This document shows, in pieces, positions 52,222 through 62,998 of a DNA stretch of 64,000 nt. The stretch is from contig RPFO01000154.1 in NCBI GenBank assembly GCA_009746045.1, forward strand, positions 109,646 to 173,645, read 5' to 3'. Positions within the stretch are counted from its first letter, which is position 1, and every line of letters begins with the position of its first letter. Position numbers and translations under genes: made by a program. The notes beneath the pieces are model-generated. The model ran no database searches. It saw nothing but the letters and a program-made list of their open reading frames with translations, and had not been told where the DNA came from. The stretch is from Mesostigma viride (Eukaryota > Streptophyta > Mesostigmatophyceae > Mesostigmatales > Mesostigmataceae).

Positions 52222-55200
52222 ATGGCCGCTGCGTGCTTCACCCCGGCAATTTTGGTGCAGCGTCCCGCGTCGGCGGTGTCTGCGCGCCCGTCCTCTGCGC
52301 CGGTGCCCGCAAGATGCACGCGAACGGTGGTCCGCTGCTCTCTTAGCGAACCTGACAGCCAAGTTGCTATCGGGCGGCGGAACCTAGTTTCATTCGCGGC
52401 CATTCTAGCTCCGGCTCTCGCCGCCAATCCGGCTTTTGCCTTGATTCCGGATGATGATGATCAGGAGCTTCTCAAGAGCACGCAGGCTCGCCGGCAAGAA
52501 AGGCTGGAGAAGGAGCGTGCTACGGAGCGGAGGTTCGCCAATGAATCGGGGAAAAACCTGCAGAACTCTGCTGAAATCCAGCGTGGTGAGTCCCACCGCT
52601 TGGTACATGATGTAATTGGTCAGCCTATTTACTGTATTCCTTCGCTGCCTCTTAGAACACCGGTTCCTTGCCGCGTCGTCGGTAGAACTGTCGCAGCTAG
52701 GACAGACCATTGGAACTGGAATGTTTTCAACAAAGGCCATACGTATAGCAAGGACATGGTTCGGAAATATTATTTAGGCTTATTGAGGAAAAGAAACTAG
52801 GGGAAAAAAGATTCCCGAAAACAGGGGAAAAGAAAGCGGAATCAGGAAATGTAGGGTGTACCATGAACATTATCAACGCGCTCTGACAATGTGTTCTTGG
52901 GACGCAAGCTGGTGTGGCAAAACATGCAAGCAGGGTCATATGAATAAATGCAGGGTGATGGCTGACTGTTTGTCTGGCATCCACCACTCTGGAGCATTCT
53001 GAAAAGGTCGGACTTCGTAGTTCATACCTATTAGCTCACATGCTGGTTGGAGCCAGCAGTGGTCTCTGGATTATCATCAGGTGCCCCTACGGTCAATGCT
53101 TTTAATTTGGCATTCTTGACGCGTGACTTCCCGAGTTCCACCTCTTGTATTAGTTGCAAGTCGCTTGCATGGAATGCGTGGTCCACGGTAAAGGAGGGTT
53201 GTTTGCGCCACCCGCCATGCCATGCAACATGCACATAGATTGTAGATAGCCATGTGCAGGGTCGCTAGAACTGTGAATGGGGCTGCGAAAGAGACTCCGC
53301 AGTGCCTCCAACCACAGGCATTTGGCTTTCCAATTATTTAGCCCTGGCCGCGATATAATCCTCAAACGATCACCATGCCCTTGTTATTGTTTTGTTACCC
53401 GTCCCTCCGTCACGATGTTCCCCTTTTTTCGGCCCGCTGCCGATACAGCCTTGGTCCTCGGTGACATGGCACCTGTGTCATGGATGATGCGCTGCGGGAT
53501 GGTGGCCCTCTTGGGTGGCATTGTCATGGTCCTCTGCCTTGGGGCCATGGGTGGCCCGCTGGTGTTGTCGTTGTGGCTAAGTCGTTGTCATTAGCGCGCC
53601 AGCTTACCTCCCGCTGGTCCTTTTCCCATCCCATTTTCCCTCCATCATGACTCACCCTTGCCTCCGCTCCCTCCTTGTTCGTGGGTGGCTCCTTGCCTGT
53701 GTGTGGCGCGCCAGCCTACCTCCAGCTGGCGGTGAAGGAGCTGCAGAAGGCCGGTAATGCACTCAAGAACAACGACTTCACGACCCTGGCTGGTCTTGCG
53801 GACGGCGACTGGCTTGAGAACTGCGAGCGCAGCCTGGGCATGGTGCGTGACAGCCACCAGCACGAGTGGTGGGCACGACCAGTATGAGGATGAGTACGCG
53901 GATGAGTAGAGAAGTGGAGGGGCGCAGTGCGTGCGTGCGGTAGTAGCAAGCGCCATCGTCAGGGATGGGTACTGTAGCGTGAGCGTCTGGACACGGTATG
54001 CGGATGGTACAGGAGCGGATGGTACAGGATGTTCCTGCGTATGACGAGTATGAGCAGAGGGGCATAGTGGGTGCGTGCGCTGGTAGCAAGATTGGGTGGA
54101 GATTAGGGCAGTTGCAAGGGGCAGGAATGCAGGCATGTTGCGCGCCAACGCGTTGGTACAGCGGTGGAGAGTACAGGCATCTGCAAGGAACCTGGCAGCG
54201 AGCAGCACGATGGGTGGGCGCGGTGCTTGTTCGTTTATAGTGCTACTATGTACTACAATGCTACTGTGTCCTATTACAGTGCTATGATATTCTAGTAAGG
54301 CGCCTCTATGTTCTTTTACGGCATTACTATATTGTACTGCGGCGTTACCTTGTTCTACTATGGTGATACGACCTTATACTATCGTGGTACGACCTTATAC
54401 TATGGTGGTACGACCTTATACTATCGTGGTACGACCTTATACTATGGTGGTACGACCTTATACTATGGTGATACGACCTTATACTATGGTGGTACTACCT
54501 TGCTCTACCATCGTGCTTGTTTGAGTGGTGATGCTGTGGGTGTGCCTGCTTGCGATATGTCTCCTGTATACCCTGGCTTGCCCTGTGATTGGCCCCAGGC
54601 CGTCCCTCTCCGCATCATGGGTTGCGCCTTATGTGGTGTTCAGGCCGAATTCAAGCGCTTGAAGCATTACCATTTTAAGTATTTTTTGCATCATCATGGA
54701 CCCAGGCATAGGAGTTCATTCTCACAAGGCCCCTTAAATTCGCATCGCTCTCCCGCCATGGCGTGCCCCTAGACAGTCTCGCTGAGCCTGGGCCTTTCTC
54801 CCCACCACTCTTTTTTCGACTCTCTTTCTACCCCAATCAGTCACTGCCCCACCGCTCACCTTGCCCCACTAAACACTTAGACCCTAGTAGGCTAAGACAC
54901 TAACACTAATGCTAAATGTCGCCCAGTAACTCTGATGTGAAAAACAAGAACACCAAGTTTACGTGGCTCATGCTCTCATGCCACTCCTCCCTTCTGCGCG
55001 TCTCGTCCTGCCCCCCCCCCCCCCATACCAGCTGGCCGCGTCCACCGGCTCTGAGTCGGCTGCCAAGTCCTCGGACGCCTTCTCCCTCGCGATGGACAAC
55101 CTGCTCAAAGCAGGTGGGTGCGCGCACGGGACTTGGTCCTGGTGGGGGCATGGGTGCCACGCGGGGGTGGCCAGTTGCCATGCCGGCATGCCTCCCATTT

Positions 55201-55666
55201 TGCCTGTGGAGGAAGGAAAAGGAGTGGAAAATCTGGGAGCAGGGGCGGTAGGGAGTTAAGCATTATGGTGGGTTCCCCTTTTGTGCCCTTGTGAGGGCAT
55301 GTTCGCGCTCTTGTGAATAATACGCTGCCTCTTCACCCATGGCTGTGCCACGCACGGTTGTTTCTTAGCGGCGTGAGATTGGGTGGGTATGGGGATGTTC
55401 GGTCGGTTAGACAACTCTATTTTCTTATATCTCTGTTGGCCTTTTGCTTCTCTCGCATTTGCGCATACCACGTACCGCTTCCCAAGGCAAGCGTGCTGAT
55501 TTCAGCAACTTCTGTTCTTTTCTACACACGTGTCGTGAATGCTGCTTGGGTGCCTGCAGCGGAGACTAGGAATGTGGTCGCTAGCAAAACCGAGTACGTC
55601 GCCGCTGTGCTGTACCTGACCGACTTCATCAACGCGGTTGGCATCACCGGCATTACCGGCCTGTAG
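52222..55666 (+). CDS. Thylakoid-lumen protein, MPH2/TL16.5-like, four exons
   Basis: Exons 52222-52585, 53715-53842, 55032-55113 and 55560-55666 join in phase to 226 residues. The N-terminus is a chloroplast transit peptide; residues about 52-73 are a twin-arginine lumen signal (GRRNLVSFAAILAPALAA, then NPAFA and a cleavage site before LIPDDDDQ). The mature part begins with an acidic IPDDDD motif and continues as mostly helix, ending YLTDFINAVGITGITGL. This layout fits the thylakoid lumenal 16.5 kDa/MPH2 group, which helps photosystem II repair under high light in Arabidopsis; the family call rests on layout and motifs, not a search. Introns have GTGAGT, GTGCGT and GTGGGT donors with AG acceptors. 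Intron 2 contains a minisatellite. Confidence 0.75.
54340..54515. repeat. 21-bp minisatellite in lumen-protein intron 2
   Basis: About eight tandem copies of TTATACTATGGTGGTACGACC, with a TCG variant in some units, lie within intron 2. Each unit encodes seven residues, so an apparent YYGGTTL repeat ORF appears, but it is intronic. Confidence 0.9.
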
Positions 55667-56203
55667 ATATGTCAATATCTGGATGGCGTAACACTCTCAT
55701 GAAATGAGGCAACCAAATCACAATCAAGTGATGTGAAGTCCAAGTGGGGCAGTCACTAATAATTGGTGTGCTCATCTTTCCATTTTCAGCACACTGGCTG
55801 GTTTGTGTGCGGTGCCTGTCACCCAAAGTTGGGCTTTGCACCCGCTCTAGTTTTTTTTTTTTTCTGCAAGACTGTCAGGTATTGAAGCGATGTTTGGACT
55901 GAATAATTTTCGCGGATGCATGTTTTTTTAAATGTCATCTGCTGTGCTAGGCTGTCTAGGGCTGCTTTAACAAAAATGGTGTCACCATTAGTAGGATCTT
56001 TGAGTGCATTTTCATGTGTGCCAAGTTACTGGAAAGCTCATTACACCTTCACCAAGAATAAAAGACTCTTTACTGCAGCTTGTAAGTACTTACCATGCGC
56101 TGTGGCATGCCACTGTTAATCGTGCTAAGATCATATCTGTAGCATTTTTTATTAATAAATAAACATGAAGACTGCGCGCATAAACTCTGGCCTGCACGTG
56201 AAT
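55667..56203. other. 3' flank of lumen-protein gene
   Basis: Likely 3' untranslated region and spacer. No second gene is visible. Confidence 0.4.
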
Positions 56204-56488
56204 TCGTCACGTGAGCTTAAGTCCTCAGTGGGAGGGGATCATGGGATGGAATGGATTAATTAATTAGGAACATAACTCCGATGGGAGTGTCTGATCAGAA
56301 TAACTCCGATGGGAGTACATGTAGCACATATCCCCGAGAAGGGGCATATGGCTTTTAATACATTCTGGGCTACTTCCTGCAAGGGTAGGGTGTACAACTA
56401 CACCTGCTCTAGGTGCACCTGCACCACCATGATGTATCAGAGCTCAAGGGGCCTGGCATGGGGTGGAAGATCAGCATGGCTATATAAA
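56204..56488 (-). mobile_element. LINE A and C-type 3' ends, reverse orientation
   Basis: CACGTGAGCTTAAGTCCTCA with the GGATGGAATGG block (56209-56255) is the end of LINE A. A TTAATTAATT tail is followed by a C-type 3' region (about 56270-56488). Two hairpin copies are separated by GTGTCTGATCAGAATA, which resembles the SINE terminus. Confidence 0.65.
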
Positions 56489-56508
56489 AAAACGTCACCC
56501 ACATCTGC

Positions 56509-57163
56509 AACGTCACCCACATCTGTTCGGTGCTGCCCCTTGGCACAAGCTCTACAAACAGGTCGTGGACCGGCTGGATCGCATAGTATCTCCGCACATC
56601 TGAACCCTGTGATGCCAGATCTCCTTTGCGGCCGTTCCGAGCTTGGCACTGAATTCGTTGTCCACATCGTCGCGTCGCTGCCGCAACACGATGTTTTCTG
56701 GCATCCGCGGGCTTTTGGTTCCCGCCGCACATTTGAAAGTGCTGTCCTCCGGCTTTTTGCCTTTGCACCGTGTGCAGTTCTTGGACGTTTGGAATCATGG
56801 CATGGCTAACGTGATGACTGACTAGCTAGACCTTTTCAGTGGTTTTCCATTTGCGGGTATTTCCTCGTAAATGGTGGGAGAGCGATCGCAGCAATGGTGC
56901 TCACCACTAGACACTCCCGGCCAGTTAGGCTAGAAACACACGCCCTGATCAAGCATGCTGTTTCCGGCCCCACCGTCTAGGTCATCTAGTCGCTCCACAC
57001 GTAAGCCAGCCATAATTTCAATGCACAAGGATACACATTTCCATCACCATTCATCTTCATCATCCTGAACGACTCGAAAACGCGGAAAAGATAACGGCAG
57101 GCTCGAGCTACCATGGTCCGGATTCTCCCGATTTCTGGCCTGCGCTGGTTGTCTCTTTGATAT
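56509..57163 (+). repeat. Left 655-bp terminal copy (pseudo-LTR)
   Basis: It begins inside what is, in the right copy, the last 95 bp of the ORF, includes that ORF's stop codon, and ends GGTTGTCTCTTTGATAT. It matches 61061-61715 base for base except at 56652 by visual comparison. Confidence 0.88.
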
Positions 57164-58098
57164 TAGATTGGTTGAATATAGTTCGTTTTCGGCTAGGAGG
57201 CGTGGCCTTTGCATGACGGGCAAGAGGATTTCAGCCGTGGGCAACCAAGCACACATGTCGTCGGGCTAGTCCGACGAGTGCGCACGTGAACCGGCACTCC
57301 CGGTCACACACGACACCATAGAGATAGTCAGCTGCACCGCCTCATGTCGGCGAAACCCATAGTTCCATCGGAATCGTTTCAGCGGCCGGCATTTCCTCTC
57401 CGCGTTTCCTCAACCTCGTTTTCAGGATCATACTCATCGTTCCTGCATTTTCCTCTTCCACGCAGGTTGTGGCTTTTTTGAAAGCCACGAATGTACCCGG
57501 GGATGGGACGCTTCGGCTGCCTCAATGCCTACACATTCAATACGATGTCCCCCTCTCACCTTCCTCCATCATTCCGCTCACATTGCACTACGTGTCTGTG
57601 TTTTGTTCTTTTTCTTGTTCTCGTTTGTTTTGCTGTTCTTGTCCTTTTTCTTTTACTCTTACTGAGGGAGCTAGGCTGGGCTGCGCGCTGTGTGTGCTAC
57701 TCTCGTGTTTTTCTGTGGGCACTTGAGAGACTAACCAAGGATCGGGCCCCCCACACGGCAATATCAGCCTTTGCTTTTGTTTACCCTCCCATATCTCTTT
57801 ACAAACGCCAAAAAAACACAAAGGCAGGAGCACGGTGACTCATCTGGAACATGAAGAAGGGAAATCTTTTCGTTACAGGAAAGAGGTGTCAAGTATGACA
57901 ATTGGAAGGCCCCCCCACTGGGAATCCACATGTTCCGAGTCCATTCAGCTGTGTTGTTAGCCACATCCTGCCCCGGGGAGATGCATCATGGACCACCGCT
58001 ATCGCGTAACGGGTGTTACGCAGTGAATATTGACTTACCTCAATATGCTCCGCTCTGGTTCTGTTTGATGTCTTAGCTCTCAGTGCATCTGAATCATC
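57164..58098 (+). other. Penelope-like element 5' untranslated segment
   Basis: The segment lies between the left terminal copy and the ORF. No ORF of note and no typical hammerhead ribozyme core were found by eye on either strand. It probably holds the promoter and leader of the element. Confidence 0.5.
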
Positions 58099-61000
58099 AT
58101 GAAACACCTTATGACTTTCTGGCATGCTCTTACCCTCCACAGAATACGGCAATCCAGTGGCATTGATTACCGGAAGTACACTGCTATTTCTCGGCAGTTC
58201 CCCTATCGTATCTCCTCACAGGCATGGCGGAAGCGTTGTCGCATCAACACGCGCCATAACCATCACTGCAAGGATGACCATACTCTACGTCGCCTCCGGC
58301 GCTTACAGCGCACGCATTTGTCGCTTACCAACTCCACTCGCCCACACCCCGTAAGCACCCGTCGCGTCATTTATGCCATTTACAACCGCAGGTACCCTCA
58401 GCGTATCTACGTTGGCCAGACGCAACGGGATGCCTGGACGCGTTTTCAGGAACATGTCCGAGCGGCACGCCGCCTTCATATTGGCCGCCCTGCCGCCAAC
58501 GACGACACCCCCCTACATGGCGCCATGGCCCAATACGGGTGGTGGGATTGGCGAGTCGTCCCCTTGGAACATGTCCCCGGCACCTTTACCGGCGCCGCTT
58601 TTCGCAAAGCCGCAGGGCATCGGGAAACGTTTTGGAAACGAATGTTACATGCATTTCTGCCCCACGGTTTTTGCATTGAAGGCAAGAGTTTCAAAGCTCG
58701 GTCTCGCCGCCGCCCGCCTCCCCTCCGTCCCCGCCCTCTTATGTTCATCCGTGCCTGGCGTCTGAAGCACAATCTCCACCCATATCGCCCCTATCCCCCC
58801 AGCGTCACCCCGGCCCCTCCACCTTCCACACATGTGTCCACCGATCCTTCCCTTTACTCCACCAGTCTCCGCTGCTTACGTCACATGTCTCGGCTTATGC
58901 AACGCGGCAACTTTCATGCATCCTATCTCGAAGCCTGCAGCTTGAAGAAGCTTACCAGCTTACACATTGCCGTCGGGTCGTGCTCCCCAGCTGATCTGCA
59001 AGTCCCCCGCTCCCATGCCACTAGTCTGCGAGGCCTTCTCTCACGTATCATTCGGCACCGTGTCAATGGGAATGCAGATGCACTGCGTCCGCGCCGTTTG
59101 CTGATCTCACCTTTCATTCATGCTGCGATGGATGAGCTGTGTTTGCCACACATTCTGCATTTGCCGCAAGTGCAGGCTGCGATGCCGCTCGTGGTGCGCA
59201 ACACTTTCGGCACTCCCATTGCCGCCTGGCATTACTCTCCCACCTTGGGACAAATGGTTTTCAGCAACGGGAAGGTCAGCCGCGATACAACGCCCACCGA
59301 GCTGGCCACCATCTTGGCAGGGCCCTGCCCCTGCCAACAACAACGGTATTTCAAGTACCTTGATCCCACCTCACAGCACGTCATGACCGCTGACCTCAGC
59401 ATCCTGCCGAGCCACACGCTTGTAGACCTTTTTGCCAAAGGCACCAAGTTTCGGCCGTGGGTCCAGCGCACGTGTGCCAAAGAGGTGAATGCACTGCTCT
59501 CCACATCACTGCGCAAATTCTGCAATGCCATGAGCACGGACCTACAGCTTGCTCCCCTTGCCATGGAACCGTGGTTTCGCGCCGTCATTCACGAATGCAA
59601 TGCACGTCTCACCAGGCTTGATTACCGTCTCCAGCAGGTCCACCGCACCACCTGGCTCAACACCACAGATAAAGCACTTCTTGACCACTTCAAGCAGGAC
59701 TTTATCATCACGTGTGTTGACAAGAGTGCCAACAACTTTGCTTTCATATGCAAGAAGCACTACCTTGCTACTTTGCAACACGAGTTGGCGTCCAGCCCTA
59801 CCTATGTTCAGCGTGCACAGTCCACCGCCAGTATCACTGCTGCTCATCGGGCTTTTCTGCACAGCCAAAACATTTTTGCTCGGGCATTCCTTAAGCGGCA
59901 GCGACGCGCCACCACCACTACGTTCCCATATCTGTATCTCACTCTTAAGCTGCACAAAACTCCTGTTGCTTTGCGCACCATTGCTGCGTCGCATTCAGCC
60001 CCACTGATGCCTCTCTCGAAACTCATCTGCCATGCTTTGAATGCTCTTCTCCCCGAAGCCAATGCATTATGGGTGGAGGTGCTGTCGAATGCCGGGTATG
60101 AATGCGCTGGTAGTTGGATCGTCATAGACTCAGCCCAAGTACGCCTACGCCTTGCCGCCCTTAGCCGTTCTAAGACAGCAGCAGAGAAACGTATACCTAT
60201 GCCCATAGCCACCTATGATTTCACCACTCTATATACCACACTAGATTTGCACGATTTGAAAGCTCGTTTAGATAGCCTCCTTACTCGTCTGTATGCACGT
60301 AGGCCTCACGGGCGCAACCACCTGCACGTGCGTGTTTCTCAGACCAAGCCCACGGCAACGTGGCTCTCAGGGATCGCGGCAGGTGCTATCGTGCGGGATG
60401 GTTATAATTATATTATCACGAAGGCTGACCTTGTCCATTGGATCTCTTATCTTGTTGATAACACCTTCATCTGTTTTGCGGGCAATGTATACCAACAAGC
60501 TATCGGCATCCCTATGGGCACTAACTGTGCCGGGCTCCTTGCAAACCTCTATCTATACACTTATGAGCTTGCATTCATGGAGAATCTCATTGCCTCAAAC
60601 GATGATGTTCTCATCAGGCGTTTTATCCATACATGTCGATACATTGATGATGTCATCGCTTTCGACAACCCTGATTTCGCAACCCATTTGTATATCACCG
60701 CTGGTCTGCCTGGCATCTACCCGCAAGCGTCCCTCACATTAAAGCTCACGTCGGAGGATACTCATTGCAATTACCTCGATCTTAACATTACCCATAACAA
60801 GAAGGGCTGGCGTACGGCTGTCTATGATAAGCGCAAGGATCCTAAATACCAGCAAATTCCTTTTATTCGTTACCCCGATATTCACAGTCTCCTTTCCCAC
60901 ACAGCAAAATATGGTGTTGTTCTTTCTCAGTTACATCGTTTTTCCCGTCTTTGTTCTTATCGTGTTGATTTCATCACGACTCTTGTTGAACTCTTGCAGC

Positions 61001-61155
61001 GTTTATTGGTCAAAGACTATGACCGAGCCATTATGCTCCGTCAAGTCCGATGTTTTTTGCAACGTCACCCACATCTGTTCGGTGCTGCCCCTTGGCACAA
61101 GCTCTACAAACAGGTCGTGGACCGGCTGGATCGCATAGTATCTCCGCACATCTGA
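58099..61155 (+). CDS. Penelope-like reverse transcriptase with N-terminal GIY-YIG endonuclease
   Basis: The 1018-residue ORF is intact. Residues about 88-185 are a GIY-YIG nuclease: VIYAIYN (90-96), IYVGQT (103-108), R115 and H119, then E176 as the likely metal-binding Glu. A CPC pair (410-412) with H427 and TADLSIL (430-436) marks a conserved central block. The RT has KLHKTPVALRTIA (617-629), motif A YDFTTLYTTLD (706-716), motif B AIGIPMGTNCAG (801-812), motif C YIDD (848-851) and LDLNI (893-897). There is no C-terminal nuclease. This permuted order is that of the Chlamys/Naiad clade. It would copy element RNA at a nick made by the nuclease. All catalytic residues I can judge are present. 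Confidence 0.9.
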   Translation: MKHLMTFWHALTLHRIRQSSGIDYRKYTAISRQFPYRISSQAWRKRCRINTRHNHHCKDDHTLRRLRRLQRTHLSLTNSTRPHPVSTRRVIYAIYNRRYPQRIYVGQTQRDAWTRFQEHVRAARRLHIGRPAANDDTPLHGAMAQYGWWDWRVVPLEHVPGTFTGAAFRKAAGHRETFWKRMLHAFLPHGFCIEGKSFKARSRRRPPPLRPRPLMFIRAWRLKHNLHPYRPYPPSVTPAPPPSTHVSTDPSLYSTSLRCLRHMSRLMQRGNFHASYLEACSLKKLTSLHIAVGSCSPADLQVPRSHATSLRGLLSRIIRHRVNGNADALRPRRLLISPFIHAAMDELCLPHILHLPQVQAAMPLVVRNTFGTPIAAWHYSPTLGQMVFSNGKVSRDTTPTELATILAGPCPCQQQRYFKYLDPTSQHVMTADLSILPSHTLVDLFAKGTKFRPWVQRTCAKEVNALLSTSLRKFCNAMSTDLQLAPLAMEPWFRAVIHECNARLTRLDYRLQQVHRTTWLNTTDKALLDHFKQDFIITCVDKSANNFAFICKKHYLATLQHELASSPTYVQRAQSTASITAAHRAFLHSQNIFARAFLKRQRRATTTTFPYLYLTLKLHKTPVALRTIAASHSAPLMPLSKLICHALNALLPEANALWVEVLSNAGYECAGSWIVIDSAQVRLRLAALSRSKTAAEKRIPMPIATYDFTTLYTTLDLHDLKARLDSLLTRLYARRPHGRNHLHVRVSQTKPTATWLSGIAAGAIVRDGYNYIITKADLVHWISYLVDNTFICFAGNVYQQAIGIPMGTNCAGLLANLYLYTYELAFMENLIASNDDVLIRRFIHTCRYIDDVIAFDNPDFATHLYITAGLPGIYPQASLTLKLTSEDTHCNYLDLNITHNKKGWRTAVYDKRKDPKYQQIPFIRYPDIHSLLSHTAKYGVVLSQLHRFSRLCSYRVDFITTLVELLQRLLVKDYDRAIMLRQVRCFLQRHPHLFGAAPWHKLYKQVVDRLDRIVSPHI

Positions 61156-61715
61156 ACCCTGTGATGCCAGATCTCCTTTGCGGCCGTTCCGAGCTTGGCA
61201 CTGGATTCGTTGTCCACATCGTCGCGTCGCTGCCGCAACACGATGTTTTCTGGCATCCGCGGGCTTTTGGTTCCCGCCGCACATTTGAAAGTGCTGTCCT
61301 CCGGCTTTTTGCCTTTGCACCGTGTGCAGTTCTTGGACGTTTGGAATCATGGCATGGCTAACGTGATGACTGACTAGCTAGACCTTTTCAGTGGTTTTCC
61401 ATTTGCGGGTATTTCCTCGTAAATGGTGGGAGAGCGATCGCAGCAATGGTGCTCACCACTAGACACTCCCGGCCAGTTAGGCTAGAAACACACGCCCTGA
61501 TCAAGCATGCTGTTTCCGGCCCCACCGTCTAGGTCATCTAGTCGCTCCACACGTAAGCCAGCCATAATTTCAATGCACAAGGATACACATTTCCATCACC
61601 ATTCATCTTCATCATCCTGAACGACTCGAAAACGCGGAAAAGATAACGGCAGGCTCGAGCTACCATGGTCCGGATTCTCCCGATTTCTGGCCTGCGCTGG
61701 TTGTCTCTTTGATAT
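61061..61715 (+). repeat. Right 655-bp terminal copy (pseudo-LTR)
   Basis: It includes the last codons of the ORF and the full 3' untranslated region, ending TTTGATAT. It is the source sequence to which all truncated Penelope-like fragments in the window align. Confidence 0.88.
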
Positions 61716-61762
61716 AAGAGCTAGGGCATGGCTTCAAGCCACGATCATGTCCGCGCATGCCA

Positions 61763-62715
61763 CGAGCCACGAGGTAGCCATGGCTGACGGCGGCGCTCAT
61801 AACTTTCTCGTTTGAGCCCCGAATTCAGCTGTGAGCATCACTATCGCTTCGTCTTTCTAAGACGCACATGCTGATATAATTTTCCGGAGCTATTACGCAA
61901 TATATGACAAGCAAACGCTCCTCGACGCAACGCAGCCTGGCGGATGCGCTCGGCCATGAAAATACGTCTGCAGCTCCGGCTGCAGCTTCGCCCTCAGGTC
62001 CGGCAGGCAGCGGTGTATGACACTAGTCGCGCACTGGTGGTCGCCCCGCACCCTCCCGGGCTCAATGCGTCGCCATCGACATCGCCTGACCCTAAACGCA
62101 CCCGCTCCGCCGACAAACCAGGAGGGTCTTCACGCCCCTCAGAACCGCGCTTTCGGCCTGAACCTTTCAAGGTCGATGATCACGACTGGACCAACATGTC
62201 CCCGGCAACTGCCCTGCGTTGCATCTTCTTCGGGGACTACGCCTCGCTTTGCGACCTGTGCCTCCATCTCCACAGCATCGACCGCCTCATCTGCTCGGAC
62301 GGCAGCTGGTGGCACAACACCAGCACTCTGTTCGGGTGCAACCGCCCCCACCTCCAGCACGCCATCCTCAACTCCCTTCTCATGCGCTCTGATGGCGAGA
62401 GCTGGGCTCCATCCATCTCCGCCCCCACACTCCGCTCCATCCTTACGGAAGCCTTCCAGCAGCACGTGACCCGCCTTGCTGCCGACGTAGCAGCACTGGG
62501 CGGCACGTTGGCTGCTGAGCTTCCTCGATCACCTTTCCACCACCGTCGCCTACACCTCCACTGCCATTTCCGCCTCCACTGCCGACATCACGGCCCAGCT
62601 CCTCGACCTCGACCAGCGCCTCCGAGCCGCCGCCACCGCCCTTGAGAGCTTGCACATGACACCGCCGGCCTTGAGCACCGCCCAGGCGGTGAAGGACATC
62701 GCTGCCCAGGCCGGG
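61763..62715 (+). mobile_element. ORF1-only element copy 3, 3'-truncated
   Basis: The leader GCCACGAGGTAGCCATGG and the GCTTCGTCTTTCTAAGACGC block match the copies at 10067 and 36641. The ORF1 start is ATG at 61904, then a TGA follows after a small insertion near 62015. Sequence matches end near 62715 at CCCAGGCCGGGCCCAC. No 3' end or tail follows, so the distal half was lost or rearranged. Confidence 0.72.
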
Positions 62716-62998
62716 CCCACTTCGAATGTTCCGCGGTCCAAGCCAAGTGTGTGACACTTTTCCTTCAATTTTGAGGCAAAAATCTTGAATTTTGGCTTGC
62801 GAACGTATAAATTTCACGTAAATATTACAATTTGTGGGTATTTATCTCATTGTAAGTCTCGTGTGACATAAAAACTTTACATTAGCGTGAAATTGCATTG
62901 TTTCATTGAAGAATATCATGGATACATTCGTCGCACTTGAGACGGAGTCGACTGAATTTACTAAAGACTCGTCCAACATAAAATAAAGTCTTCGAACG
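62716..62998. other. Spacer, probable 3' untranslated region of the gene at 62999
   Basis: AT-rich sequence with no repeat or ORF; it lies just downstream of the minus-strand stop at 62999. Confidence 0.4.

Larger units (their letters stand above)
56489..61715 (+). mobile_element. Penelope-like element, N-terminal GIY-YIG type, with 655-bp terminal direct copies
   Basis: The unit consists of a left copy of the 3' terminal region (56509-57163), a 935-bp segment, one long ORF (58099-61155) and the right copy (61061-61715). The two 655-bp copies are equal in length and I see one difference (A at 56652, G at 61204). Partial tandem copies of this kind are the pseudo-LTRs known for Penelope-like elements. 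The left copy is preceded by an extra AACGTCACCCACATCTG (56491-56507). The near identity and intact ORF point to recent activity. Truncated copies lie at 7537, 29831, 35927, 39338 and 45799. Confidence 0.85.

Noticed and set aside
56509-57163. Hammerhead ribozyme in the Penelope-like terminal copies
   Set aside because: Hammerheads are known in many Penelope-like elements, but I found no CTGANGA plus GAAA core on either strand by eye; CTGAACGA near 57065 has an extra base.
60900-61155. C-terminal GIY-YIG domain in the Penelope-like ORF
   Set aside because: After the RT the ORF ends with a helical thumb-like region and no GIY-YIG motif; the nuclease is N-terminal.
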